From the NCBI GenBank assembly GCA_963740605.1, contig CAVUFC010000022.1, positions 992,001 to 1,056,000 on the forward strand: a stretch of DNA of 64,000 nt, read 5' to 3'. A program made the translations under genes and the position numbers. Under the pieces are notes generated by a model. That model did no database searches. It saw nothing but the letters and a program-made list of their open reading frames with translations, and was not told the DNA's origin. This document shows, piece after piece, positions 16,075 to 24,648 of the stretch. Every line of letters starts with the position of its first letter. Positions within the stretch are counted from its first letter, which is position 1. The stretch is from DASSUW01 sp963740605. GTDB lineage: Bacteria > Actinomycetota > Thermoleophilia > Solirubrobacterales > Solirubrobacteraceae.

Positions 16075-18249
16075 CTATGCCGTCGCGGGAGCGCGCTCGG
16101 CGTCGTCGGATTCGAAGTCGGCGTGCGGCAGCACGCGGTCGAGGCTGCGCGGCAGCCACCAGTTCCACTTCCCCATCAGCTGCATCGTCGCCGGCACGAG
16201 CACGAGCCGGACCAGCGTCGCATCTAGAGCGATCGCGACCGCGAGCCCGACTCCGATCTCCTTGATCTGCGGCACGCCGGTGAGCGTGAACGTCCCGAAC
16301 ACGACGACCATGATCAGCGCCGCGCTGGTGATGACCTTCGCGCTCGCCTGCAGACCCTGGGCCACCGCCAACCGGTTGTCGCCGGTCGCGAGGTAGCGCT
16401 CGCGGATCCGGGAGAGCAGGAACACCTCGTAGTCCATCGACAGCCCGAACACGATCGCGAGCAGCAGGGGTGGCGTGACCGTGTTGATGTATCCGAGCGA
16501 GTCGTAGCCGGTGATCGAGTCCAGCCACCCGTACTGGAAGACCGCGACGATGACGCCGTAGGCGGCGCCGATCGAGAGCAGGTTCATCAGCACCGCCTTC
16601 AGCGGCAGCAGCAGCGACCGCAGCACCACGAGCAGGATCAGGTAGCTGCAGATCATCACGAACGCGAAGACCTTCCAGATCCCGCCCGAGATCAGCCGGT
16701 TGAGGTCCTGCGCCTGGGCGCTCGCCCCGCCGATGTCGATCGTCGCCACGCCCGCGAGGCCGGAGGCGCGGCCGCCCTCGTCCCGCAGCCGGTTGACCGT
16801 CGCGAGTGCCGCCGCGCTCTCCGGGTCGGTCGTCTGCGTCACCTGCACGAGCACGGCGCGGCCGTCGTCGGACACCTGCGGCTTCGCCACCGACGCCACG
16901 CCCGGCACGGACTCGAGCTGCGCCACGTAGCGGTCCACCGCCGCCGCGTTCGACGCGGCCGATCCGTCGCGGAACGACGCGACGATCAGGACCGGCGCCG
17001 ACGCGCCCGGCGCCGCGATCGAGGCGGCCAGCTCGGCGCCGCGACGCGTCTCGTGGTCGGCCGGGAACATGCGCAGCGCCCCGTTGCCGTAGGTGAGCGA
17101 CAGCGCGGGGATCGCCAGCACGAGCAGGATCGTGGCGGCGCCGATCGCCGACAGCGCCGGCCGCCGCATCACCCGCTCGGTCCAGCGCGCCCAGAATTGC
17201 GACTCGCCCGCCGGCTTGCGCCGCCGCAGCAGCGCGCCGGTCGCGCTCACCACCCGGCCCGGCTCGTCGGCCCGCCGCCCGAGCAGTGCGATCAGCGCCG
17301 GCAGCAGCGTCACCGCCCCGAGCACCGCGATCGCGACCACGACCATCGCGCCGATGGCCAGCGACCGCATCACCGTCGAGTTCAAGAGGAAGAGCCCGGC
17401 GAGCGACACCAGCACGGTCATGCCGGAGAAGACGACGGTCGCGCCCGAGGTCCGCATCGCGAGGTCGAGCGCCTCGGCGCGATCGGTCCCGCGGTGGACC
17501 TCTTCGCGGTAGCGCGACAGCAGGAACAGCGAGTAGTCGACGGCGACGCCGATGCCGAGCATCGAGGCGACGTTCGTGACGAACACCGACATCGTCGTCG
17601 CCAGCGCCAGGAAGTACACGGCCGCGCCGGTGACCACCACCGCCGCGACGCCGAGCCCGACCGGCAGCAGCGCCGCCAGCAGTGACCCGAACACCACGAG
17701 CAGGACGATCAGGATCGCCGGGAACCCGGTGCGCTCCGCCTGTGCGAGGTCCTCCTGCTGCAGCTCCTGCTGCCCGGCCCACAGCGCCTGCTGGCCGACC
17801 AGGTACGCCTGCACGCCGTCGGTCACCGAGCCGACGTGCAGCTCCGTGCGCAGGTCCTTGGCCGCGTCGAGCACGTCGTCGCGAGCGCCGGAGACCTGCA
17901 GCGGCACCAGCACCACGCGGCCGGCGCCCGGCGCCGCATCGGGCACCGTGACGCCGTCGACCCGTGCCGCGGCCGCGCGCACGCGCTGCTCTGCCGCCCC
18001 CAGATCCCCGCCGCCACGGTCCTCCAGCACGACCGCGAGCGGGTCGGCGCTGACGCCGCGGAAGTGATCGATCTCGTGCTCGACCGCCACCGAGCCCGTG
18101 TTGGGCACCTCGAAGCCGCCGCCGGTGAGGTTCTCGGTCTGACGCGAGGCGAACGGGACCGAAGCCAGCAGCACCACGATCCACACGCCCAGCACAAGCC
18201 TCCGGCGTCGGCGCACGAAGCCCGACAGCCGGTCCATGGCCCTCCGCAT
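16075..18249 (-). CDS. MMPL/RND-family transporter
   Basis: The 724-residue protein has the MmpL-type RND layout of about 12 transmembrane helices in two halves, each with a large extracytoplasmic loop. The proton-relay-like motifs AVDYSLFLLSRYREE and LSMDYEVFLLSRIRERY are present in the two halves. Such proteins export lipids, siderophores or drugs. It is divergent from the alpha/beta hydrolase operon, with a 75-bp gap. It is the same length as the second MMPL gene (25424-27598) but the sequences differ widely. Confidence 0.92.
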   Translation of the reverse strand: MRRAMDRLSGFVRRRRRLVLGVWIVVLLASVPFASRQTENLTGGGFEVPNTGSVAVEHEIDHFRGVSADPLAVVLEDRGGGDLGAAEQRVRAAAARVDGVTVPDAAPGAGRVVLVPLQVSGARDDVLDAAKDLRTELHVGSVTDGVQAYLVGQQALWAGQQELQQEDLAQAERTGFPAILIVLLVVFGSLLAALLPVGLGVAAVVVTGAAVYFLALATTMSVFVTNVASMLGIGVAVDYSLFLLSRYREEVHRGTDRAEALDLAMRTSGATVVFSGMTVLVSLAGLFLLNSTVMRSLAIGAMVVVAIAVLGAVTLLPALIALLGRRADEPGRVVSATGALLRRRKPAGESQFWARWTERVMRRPALSAIGAATILLVLAIPALSLTYGNGALRMFPADHETRRGAELAASIAAPGASAPVLIVASFRDGSAASNAAAVDRYVAQLESVPGVASVAKPQVSDDGRAVLVQVTQTTDPESAAALATVNRLRDEGGRASGLAGVATIDIGGASAQAQDLNRLISGGIWKVFAFVMICSYLILLVVLRSLLLPLKAVLMNLLSIGAAYGVIVAVFQYGWLDSITGYDSLGYINTVTPPLLLAIVFGLSMDYEVFLLSRIRERYLATGDNRLAVAQGLQASAKVITSAALIMVVVFGTFTLTGVPQIKEIGVGLAVAIALDATLVRLVLVPATMQLMGKWNWWLPRSLDRVLPHADFESDDAERAPATA

Positions 18250-18297
18250 AGGGCAATGAATACTGGACGGTGCGGGAGGTGTCGAACTTGCGTTCCG

Positions 18298-18314
18298 CTA
18301 TCCCGCGCGGATAG
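18298..18314. promoter_or_regulatory. Inverted repeat upstream of the hydrolase operon
   Basis: CTATCC-CGCGC-GGATAG, with perfect 6-bp arms, ends 10 bp before the hydrolase ATG and lies between two divergent genes. It could be an operator or overlap the core promoter; no regulator is obvious. Confidence 0.35.
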
Positions 18315-18324
18315 AACAGTTTCG

Positions 18325-19362
18325 ATGGAGCCGGCCATCGACCAGTCTGCGCTGCCGCAGCCCACTGTCCATGCCTTCAGGGCGTCCGACGGCACGGAGC
18401 TCCGCCTCACCAACTACCCGTTCGGCAAGAAGGGCCCGCTCGTCCTCGCGCCCGGCTACGGAAACTCCGCGCGCGCCTGGGCGCTGGACACCGTCCCCAA
18501 GAGCTTCACCGAGTACCTCGGCGAGTACGGGTACGACGTGTGGCTGTTCGACTACCGCGCGAGTCCCGACCTCGACTCGAGCGAGACGCAGTTCACCGTC
18601 GACGAGATCGCGATGCGCGACTGGCCGGCTGCGATCGAGCACATCCGCAGCGAGACCGGTGCCGACTCGGTCCAGGCGCTCGGCCACTGCATCGGCGGCC
18701 TGACGCTGTGTATGGCGCTGGGCGGCGGTCTCGACGGCGTGCGGTCGGCGACGTTCTCGGCGCTCGCGGGCCACCCGATCCCGACGCCGGCCAACCGCCT
18801 GCGCGCCTACGTCCGCGTGCCGACGATCCTGCGCACGCTCGGCCAGCCGACGATCAGCACGGACTACGCGCCCGAGTCACGCCAGGACCGCCTGATCGAG
18901 CGCGTCATGCGCACGCTCCCGATCAAGCGCGTCCACGACAGCCCCGTCGGCCGCCGGATCTACTTCATCTACGGCGACGTCTTCGACCACGACCGGATCG
19001 ACGAGGAGACGATGTCCGACGCGGTGCCCGGGTTCTTCGGCCCCAGCAACATGACGTTCTTCGAGCACATGGGCGTGATGGTCCGGCGCGGCCGCGCCGT
19101 CGACATGCAGGGCCGCGACGTGTACCTCGACGCCAGCCGCTTCCGCATCCCGATCTCGTTCATCACCGGCGAGCACAACCGCATGTTCCTGCCGCGCGGG
19201 CTCGCCGCCACGCACGAGCATCTGCGCGCCGCGAACGGCGACGACCTCTACGCCCATCACGTGATCGAGGGCTACGCGCACCTCGACCTCTGGCTCGGCC
19301 GCGACGCCGAGCGCGACGTGTTCCCGATCGCCCTCAGCGAGCTCGAGCGCCAGGATTCGTGA
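18325..19362 (+). CDS. Alpha/beta hydrolase with Cys nucleophile
   Basis: The 345-residue protein has an alpha/beta-hydrolase core: LAPGYGNSARAW (oxyanion region), WLFDYRASPDLDSS, and nucleophile elbow GHCIGG with C122 where lipases have Ser. A GxCxG box is characteristic of PHA synthases and occurs in relatives fused to cholesterol-oxidase-like enzymes. A late His (GYAHLDLWLG) could complete the triad. It may be an esterase or acyltransferase on sterol- or lipid-like substrates. Its stop overlaps the next GTG (GTGA), heading a five-gene operon that ends with a DyP peroxidase. Confidence 0.85.
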   Translation: MEPAIDQSALPQPTVHAFRASDGTELRLTNYPFGKKGPLVLAPGYGNSARAWALDTVPKSFTEYLGEYGYDVWLFDYRASPDLDSSETQFTVDEIAMRDWPAAIEHIRSETGADSVQALGHCIGGLTLCMALGGGLDGVRSATFSALAGHPIPTPANRLRAYVRVPTILRTLGQPTISTDYAPESRQDRLIERVMRTLPIKRVHDSPVGRRIYFIYGDVFDHDRIDEETMSDAVPGFFGPSNMTFFEHMGVMVRRGRAVDMQGRDVYLDASRFRIPISFITGEHNRMFLPRGLAATHEHLRAANGDDLYAHHVIEGYAHLDLWLGRDAERDVFPIALSELERQDS

Positions 19363-20783
19363 CCGCCGCCGGGCTGGCCGACCTGTTCTCGTACCCCGTC
19401 GCGTCGTGTTTGCAGGACCGGCGCACGCGGCGCGTCGCCCAGGGCGTCTCGATCCGCTCCGGCGAGACCTCGTACGAGAGTGCCAACGAGCCGTCGCCGC
19501 TGACGCCGCTCGAGGAGGCGATCCTGATCGCCTCGACCGGGCCGACCGGCTGGGTGATGCACGACGGGCCGCTCGACAAGCCGAACCGCACGCCCGAGCT
19601 CGGCACGCCGTTCATGCACGTGACCGGGCGGGCGGCGAGCAGCGCCGACAACTGCCAGGCGACCTCGCTGTTCATGATCAACGACGAGGCGATCTGGCTG
19701 CTCGAGCGCCCGCGCGAGCAGGCGGCGCTCGACCTCTTCAACGAGATCCCGGCGCGCTGGGAGGACCGCACCGAGGCCGACTGGCTCGCGTCTGCCGACG
19801 CGGTCAAGCGCAAGGTCCACGACGGGCGCCTGCAGTTCCCGCGCGAGTGGCCGTACTACCTCGGCTGGAACGCGCAGCACTCCAACGCGCCCGGCACGAC
19901 CTGCTTCCTGCCGGTCGTGGACCACACGCGCCAGTACATCAACGGGCTGCTGATCCTCCTGTCCGAGCCGCACGGCAAGGTGCCGCTGTTCCTCGACGAG
20001 TGGCGGCCGTTCCGGCCGCGCGGCGCCGCTGAGTGGGTGGCTTGGCTGGCCGCCAAGATCGGCGCGATCGACCCGATCCCCTACCAGCCGATCGGCGGCC
20101 TGGCGCGCGCCCGCGGCGGGTTCGCGACGCCCGATTCGCCGCTGCCGATCGGCGCCGTATTCGCCGATGCGCGCACGGATCCCGAGGCCTACTTTCTGCT
20201 CCAGAACCTGATGCTAATGGGCGAGGCGCTGCGGCTCGGCGGCTGGGTCCACGGCACGCCGCTCATCCCGGGCATCTGGCATCGCGACCAGGAGAACGGC
20301 CACCTCGGCCTCGGCTTTCGCGAGCACCTGGCCAAGCCGGCGCCGGGCCGCCGGCGCCGCTGGCCCCCGGTCCCGGCCTCGCAGGCCAACTTCGTCGGCA
20401 TCGACGGCGTGCTCGAAGGCCTCTGCCCGCCCTACGTCACCGACATGGACGCCGCCGTCGACCAGGTGATCGAGGAGAAGTTCGCCGCCGGCGGCCCGTA
20501 CGGGTCGCCCGAGCTGTTCGGCCAGGTCTACCGCCACACCGAAGACGCCGCGAGCTATCTCCGGCGCGCGCAGCCCCACCCGCCGGAGGCGGTCAAGTAC
20601 ACGAAGGAGATCTGCCGCTACCTGGTCGAGACGTACGGGCGCTTCCCGGCCCACACCGACGCGTTCCACCTCCCGGGCATCTGGGTGCAGTTCTCGCACC
20701 TGGAGATCGAGTACTACGACCGGTTCGGTACCCCCGGGCACGCGCAGCGCGCGGCCGAGGGCCGCGAGCTCTGGGGCCGCTGA
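19359..20783 (+). CDS. Conserved protein of unknown function in the DyP operon
   Basis: The 474-residue protein is soluble, without signal peptide or transmembrane helices. It has a two-part look: the N-terminus contains EPSPLTPLEEAILIASTGPT, loosely like nitroreductase-type folds, and the C-terminus contains TDAFHLPGIWVQFSHLEIEY and several His residues. I cannot assign a family. The GTG start overlaps the hydrolase stop and the gene is followed by a TGATG junction, so it is translated within the operon. A redox or oxygenase role is only a guess from its neighbours. Confidence 0.75.
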   Translation: MTAAGLADLFSYPVASCLQDRRTRRVAQGVSIRSGETSYESANEPSPLTPLEEAILIASTGPTGWVMHDGPLDKPNRTPELGTPFMHVTGRAASSADNCQATSLFMINDEAIWLLERPREQAALDLFNEIPARWEDRTEADWLASADAVKRKVHDGRLQFPREWPYYLGWNAQHSNAPGTTCFLPVVDHTRQYINGLLILLSEPHGKVPLFLDEWRPFRPRGAAEWVAWLAAKIGAIDPIPYQPIGGLARARGGFATPDSPLPIGAVFADARTDPEAYFLLQNLMLMGEALRLGGWVHGTPLIPGIWHRDQENGHLGLGFREHLAKPAPGRRRRWPPVPASQANFVGIDGVLEGLCPPYVTDMDAAVDQVIEEKFAAGGPYGSPELFGQVYRHTEDAASYLRRAQPHPPEAVKYTKEICRYLVETYGRFPAHTDAFHLPGIWVQFSHLEIEYYDRFGTPGHAQRAAEGRELWGR

Positions 20784-21322
20784 TGAGCAACGAGATCGGC
20801 CGCATGACCGGCCTGACCATGCTCACGCCGATCCGCCCGCGGTGGGTGTGGGTGCTGCGGATCGGCTTCTTCGGCGGACGGTTCTTCCCCGCCGCGCAGA
20901 ACGCGATCCTGCAGTTCGACTTCATCCACTACGTCCGCTGGGCGATCGTCGACGGCCTGCCGGGCGAGAAGCTCCGCTACCGCTACCTGTTCTTCGAGAG
21001 CAACTTCGACGGGCCGTGGCAGCACTACATCGACGCCTTCGCCTACGTCGTGCCGAAGTGGATCCGGCTCACGTGGGGGCGCGGGCCGTCGTTCCCCGGC
21101 CCGCCGCCGGCCGAGCCGCTGAAGGCGTGGATCGCGATGAACAGCCTCGACGGCGGCCACTACTACTGCGCCTATCCGCAGGCGAGCACGCGCATGGTCA
21201 AGGGGGCGCTCGAGCTGCGCGAGCGGTTCCAGCGACTGGTCGCGGACTCGGCGCGGCTCGACGCCGAGGAGTTCGCCGCCGCCTACGAGCGGTTCCTCAC
21301 GGAGTCGCAGGCGCTGCTCTGA
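20783..21322 (+). CDS. Hypothetical 179-residue protein
   Basis: The protein starts at ATG in a TGATG junction with the preceding stop. Its opening LTMLTPIRPRWVWVLRIGFF, then FIHYVRWAIVDGLPGEKLRY and LFFESNFDGPWQHYIDAFAY suggest a ferredoxin-like alpha+beta (dimeric barrel) fold similar in outline to the N-terminal half of DyP peroxidases. It has no His positioned like a heme ligand that I can identify. The next gene encodes a protein of identical length and similar layout, so the two may be diverged duplicates forming a heterodimer. Confidence 0.7.
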   Translation: MSNEIGRMTGLTMLTPIRPRWVWVLRIGFFGGRFFPAAQNAILQFDFIHYVRWAIVDGLPGEKLRYRYLFFESNFDGPWQHYIDAFAYVVPKWIRLTWGRGPSFPGPPPAEPLKAWIAMNSLDGGHYYCAYPQASTRMVKGALELRERFQRLVADSARLDAEEFAAAYERFLTESQALL

Positions 21323-21861
21323 TGAGCGAGCGCCGCAACCACGTAGGCGCCGCGTACTCGCTGACTGTCGTCGCGCCGATCGCCCCAGGGCTGGAGGACG
21401 CGGCGCGAGCCGCGATCGACTCGCTGCCGATCGGGCCCGACAGCCCGCTCGCGCCGCTCCGCGGCTTGCACTTCTCGCGCATCCACGTCGTTTCCGAGCT
21501 CGTGTTCCAGGGTCCGCAGCAGGGCCACCGCGATCCGCTGCGGGCGGCCCAGCTGGTGTTCACGAGCACGGTCGACGGCGAGCTCGACCCGTACCTCGAC
21601 GCGCTGCGCCCGATCGCGGACACCTGGTGGCAGTTCTGCGCCGGCTACCCCGGCAGCGAAGACGGCGCGGCGTTCGTGCGCTGGGTGCGCGAGCACCAGA
21701 TCGACAGCAGCCTGTTCGCCTCCGCCCATCCTGAGGCGACCGTTCCGAGCGTGCTCGACAGCCTCGCGCTGCGCGAGCGGATCATCGACTTCGCGGTCAC
21801 CTCCCGCGGCCTCGATCCCGCCGACCTGCAGCGCCGGTTCCGCGACGAGCTCGCGCGATGA
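21322..21861 (+). CDS. Hypothetical 179-residue protein, likely paralogue
   Basis: This protein has the same length as the one before it and again starts at a TGATG junction. SLTVVAPIAPGLEDAARAAI, GLHFSRIHVVSELVFQG and LVFTSTVDGELDPYLDAL fit a ferredoxin-like alpha+beta fold seen in dimeric barrels and in DyP halves. No catalytic residues are evident. Its end overlaps the DyP peroxidase start by 4 nt (ATGA), so a physical or functional link with the peroxidase is likely. Confidence 0.7.
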   Translation: MSERRNHVGAAYSLTVVAPIAPGLEDAARAAIDSLPIGPDSPLAPLRGLHFSRIHVVSELVFQGPQQGHRDPLRAAQLVFTSTVDGELDPYLDALRPIADTWWQFCAGYPGSEDGAAFVRWVREHQIDSSLFASAHPEATVPSVLDSLALRERIIDFAVTSRGLDPADLQRRFRDELAR

Positions 21862-23222
21862 GGAACCTCCCGCGACGTCGCACCGTCGACGCCGCGATCG
21901 ACCTCGCCGACATCCAGGGCGACGTCCTGCGGGGCTACACGTACCCCTGCGCCGCGTACCTGTTCCTGCGCGTCGTCGACATCGAGCGAGCGCGGGCGCT
22001 GCTGACGCGGATGCTGCCGCAGGTGAGCACGGCCGAGCCGTGGCCCGAAGGTCCGCCGTCGACCGCGCTGCACGTCGCGTTCACCTACGGCGGGCTCGCC
22101 GCGATGGAGGTGCCGGAAGCGGTGCTCGCCTCGTTCCCGCACGAGTTTCGCGAGGGCATGGCCGCGCGCGCGGAGCGGCTCGGGGACCGCGGGCCGAGCA
22201 CGCCCGCGCACTGGGACGCCGGCCTCGGCACCGGTGAGGCGCACGCGCTCGTCACCGTATACGGGGTCGACCAGGAGCGGCTCGACGACGCGCGTGCGGC
22301 GCTCAAGGGCGTCGGCGCGGCCGGCGCGATCACGATCGTCCACGAGCAGCGCGCAGCGATGCTCGACCTGTCGCGCGATCACTTCGGCTTCTACGACGGG
22401 ATCGCGCAGCCGGCGATCGAAGGCAGCGGCGTGGCGCCGCGGCCGGGCGACGGCCAGCCGGACGGCCGCGGCGGCTGGCGGGCCGTGCGGACCGGCGAGT
22501 TCCTGCACGGCTATGAGGACGAGGACGGGCTGCTGCCGGAGGCGCCCGCCGCGCCGTTCGACCGCAACGGCACGTTCGCCGTCTACCGCAAGCTGCACAT
22601 GGACGTCGCCGCGTTCCGGCGCTTCGTCAACGACGTCGACTACCCCGGCGGGCCGGAGCAGCTCGCGGCCAAGCTGGTCGGCCGCTGGCGCGACGGCACG
22701 CCGCTCGTGCGCTCACCGGACCAGCCGGAGCCCGCGCTTGCCGCCGATCCGGGCGCGATCAACGACTTCTCCTACGCCGCCGACCCCGACGGCCTGCGCT
22801 GCCCGATCGGCGCCCACATCCGGCGCGCGAACCCGCGCGACGCGCGCGGCTTCTTCGACGGCCGGCTCTCCAACCGCCACCGCATCATCCGCCGCGGCCG
22901 CACCTACGGCGAGCCGCTCGCCCACGGCGCGACCGACGACGACGGCGCCGACCGCGGCCTGATCTTCGTCTGCTTCAACGCCAGCATCTGGCGCCAGTTC
23001 GAGACCATCCAGGCACTCTGGATCGACGACGGCGACCCGTTCGGCCTCGGCCCCGACAAGGACTTCCTGGTCGGCGAGCCGCACGGCACACAGGGCAAGA
23101 TGACGATCCAGGGACAACCGCCGTTCCTCATCAAGCCACAGCCGCGGTTCGTGACGATGCGCGGCGGCGAGTACCTCTACCGGCCCAGCATGACGGGCCT
23201 GCGGTGGCTCGCGGGCCGCTAG
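21858..23222 (+). CDS. DyP-type heme peroxidase
   Basis: The 454-residue protein has DyP hallmarks: the catalytic GXXDG region HFGFYDGIAQP (D180), heme-ligand His in CPIGAHIRRANPRD (H320) and the conserved Arg region NRHRIIRRG (about 340-347). It oxidises aromatic or lipid-derived substrates with H2O2. No Tat signal is seen, so it should be cytosolic unless encapsulated, and no encapsulin gene or targeting tail was recognised. It ends the operon begun by the Cys-nucleophile hydrolase. Confidence 0.9.
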   Translation: MRNLPRRRTVDAAIDLADIQGDVLRGYTYPCAAYLFLRVVDIERARALLTRMLPQVSTAEPWPEGPPSTALHVAFTYGGLAAMEVPEAVLASFPHEFREGMAARAERLGDRGPSTPAHWDAGLGTGEAHALVTVYGVDQERLDDARAALKGVGAAGAITIVHEQRAAMLDLSRDHFGFYDGIAQPAIEGSGVAPRPGDGQPDGRGGWRAVRTGEFLHGYEDEDGLLPEAPAAPFDRNGTFAVYRKLHMDVAAFRRFVNDVDYPGGPEQLAAKLVGRWRDGTPLVRSPDQPEPALAADPGAINDFSYAADPDGLRCPIGAHIRRANPRDARGFFDGRLSNRHRIIRRGRTYGEPLAHGATDDDGADRGLIFVCFNASIWRQFETIQALWIDDGDPFGLGPDKDFLVGEPHGTQGKMTIQGQPPFLIKPQPRFVTMRGGEYLYRPSMTGLRWLAGR

Positions 23223-23635
23223 TCGTCGTCGGCGAAGTCCCAGGTTCTGAGCACGCCCGGCTCGAGGCGGACGAGCAGGTCGTCGCCGCCGCTCTCGACG
23301 TAGGCCGCTGCTCCCTCGTCGCCGAGGTAGCGGGAGGCGATCCGCAGGGTCGCCTCGTCGACGCCGGTGGTGATGAAGCGCGGGGTGGTCCGCAGCTCGA
23401 CGCCCCGGTACGGCGGCGTGTGCTCACAGACGACGATGCTCGCCCGCGGATCGCCCTGCACGTGCTTCACCTTCCCGTCGCTGCTGCGTGTCGCGACGGT
23501 GAAGCCGCCGTCCCGCCACTCGTGCCAGACGGGCGAGAGCATCACGCTTCCGTCGCGCCGATAGGTGGCGAGAACGGCCAGCAGCGGGAGCTCGACGAGA
23601 TCTCCCAGGTCCTCGATGGCGAGGTTCTTGCGCAC
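23219..23635 (-). CDS. PPOX-class (pyridoxamine-oxidase-like) flavoprotein
   Basis: The 138-residue protein has the split-barrel pattern LLAVLATYRRDGSVMLSPVW then VKHVQGDPRASIVVCEHTPP, as in F420- or FMN-dependent PPOX-class oxidoreductases. Function cannot be narrowed further. GTG at 23635 is taken as start because the upstream extension is not family-like. Its stop converges with the DyP stop, overlapping by 4 nt. Confidence 0.82.
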   Translation of the reverse strand: MRKNLAIEDLGDLVELPLLAVLATYRRDGSVMLSPVWHEWRDGGFTVATRSSDGKVKHVQGDPRASIVVCEHTPPYRGVELRTTPRFITTGVDEATLRIASRYLGDEGAAAYVESGGDDLLVRLEPGVLRTWDFADDD

Positions 23636-23709
23636 GCGCGCCAGGCTACCGGTGTCACAGCCGAAGGGGCTGTCCTGTCTTGTGGGTGAGGTAGTCCCGA
23701 CCAAGGCGT

Positions 23710-24648
23710 GTGATGATGAGAGTGTTCGTGGCAGGTGCGACCGGAGCGATCGGGCGGCAGCTGGTGCCGCGTCTGGTCGCCGCCGGTCATGAGGTGACGG
23801 GCATGACCCGCAGCGAGTCCAAGCAGGCGATGATCCGCGAGCTGGGCGCCATCCCGGTGGTCGCGGACGCGCTCGACCCCGATCAGGTCGCCGAGGCGGT
23901 CGGCCGCGCGCGGCCCGACGTGATCGTCCATGAGCTGACCGCCCTCACCGGGGTGGAGCGCTACACGGAACGCGATGCCGCGGCGACCAATCGCCTGCGG
24001 ACCGACGGCACCGACCACCTGCTCTCCGCCGGGCAGGCCGCGGGGGCGCGGCGGTTCGTGGCGCAGGGAGTGGCGGGCTTTGGCGCCTACGCCCGCACCG
24101 GTGGGCCGGTGAAGAGCGAGGAGGATCCGCTCGACGCCGCGCCCGTGCCGGAGATGCGTGGCACGCTGGCCGCGATCCGGCACCTCGAGGCGGCGGTGCT
24201 CGACGCGGGCTGGACGGAGGGGATCGTGCTGCGCTACGGCGTCTTCTACGGCCCGGGCACATCGCTGGCTTCGGGCCGGGAGCAGTTCGAGCTGATCCGC
24301 AAGCGCAAGTTCCCGGTGGTCGGCGACGGCGGTGGCGTCTGGTCGTTCATCCACATCGCCGATGCGGCGGACGCGACCGTGGCGGCGGTCGAGCACGGCA
24401 GCCGTGGTGTGTACAACGTGGTCGACGATGACCCAGCCCCGGTCGCCGAGTGGTTGCCGGCGCTGGCGCAGACGCTGGGCGCCAAGCCGCCGATGCGCGT
24501 GCCGCGGTTCGTCGCGCGACTGCTCGCCGGGAAGCCTGGCGTGGTGATGATGACCGAGATCCGCGGCGCGTCGAACGCCAAAGCCAAGCGCGAGCTCGAG
24601 TGGCGCCCGGCGCATCCGAGCTGGCGGCAGGGATTCGCAGCGACATGA
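23710..24648 (+). CDS. NAD-dependent epimerase/dehydratase-like SDR
   Basis: The 312-residue extended SDR has VAGATGAIGRQLVPRLVAAG at the N-terminus (NAD(P) site) and the motif RYGVFYGPGT in the middle. The canonical YxxxK is not obvious, as in atypical SDRs. This kind of gene often precedes SigJ-type sigma factors, as here, where its stop overlaps the sigma gene start (ATGA). GTG-ATG-ATG at the start leaves the exact initiation codon open. Confidence 0.88.
   Translation: MMMRVFVAGATGAIGRQLVPRLVAAGHEVTGMTRSESKQAMIRELGAIPVVADALDPDQVAEAVGRARPDVIVHELTALTGVERYTERDAAATNRLRTDGTDHLLSAGQAAGARRFVAQGVAGFGAYARTGGPVKSEEDPLDAAPVPEMRGTLAAIRHLEAAVLDAGWTEGIVLRYGVFYGPGTSLASGREQFELIRKRKFPVVGDGGGVWSFIHIADAADATVAAVEHGSRGVYNVVDDDPAPVAEWLPALAQTLGAKPPMRVPRFVARLLAGKPGVVMMTEIRGASNAKAKRELEWRPAHPSWRQGFAAT

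Noticed and set aside
15995..18256. 753-codon frame on the same strand as the first MMPL gene
   Set aside because: It overlaps the MMPL gene in another frame and encodes only Arg/Gly/Ala-rich sequence.
19359..20783. Nitroreductase call for the 474-residue protein
   Set aside because: Only one short stretch (TPLEEAILIASTGPTG) is suggestive and the flavin-binding pattern is not clear.
21858..23222. Encapsulin cargo tail on the DyP peroxidase
   Set aside because: The C-terminus (GLRWLAGR) does not show the usual targeting peptide and no encapsulin gene is in the window.
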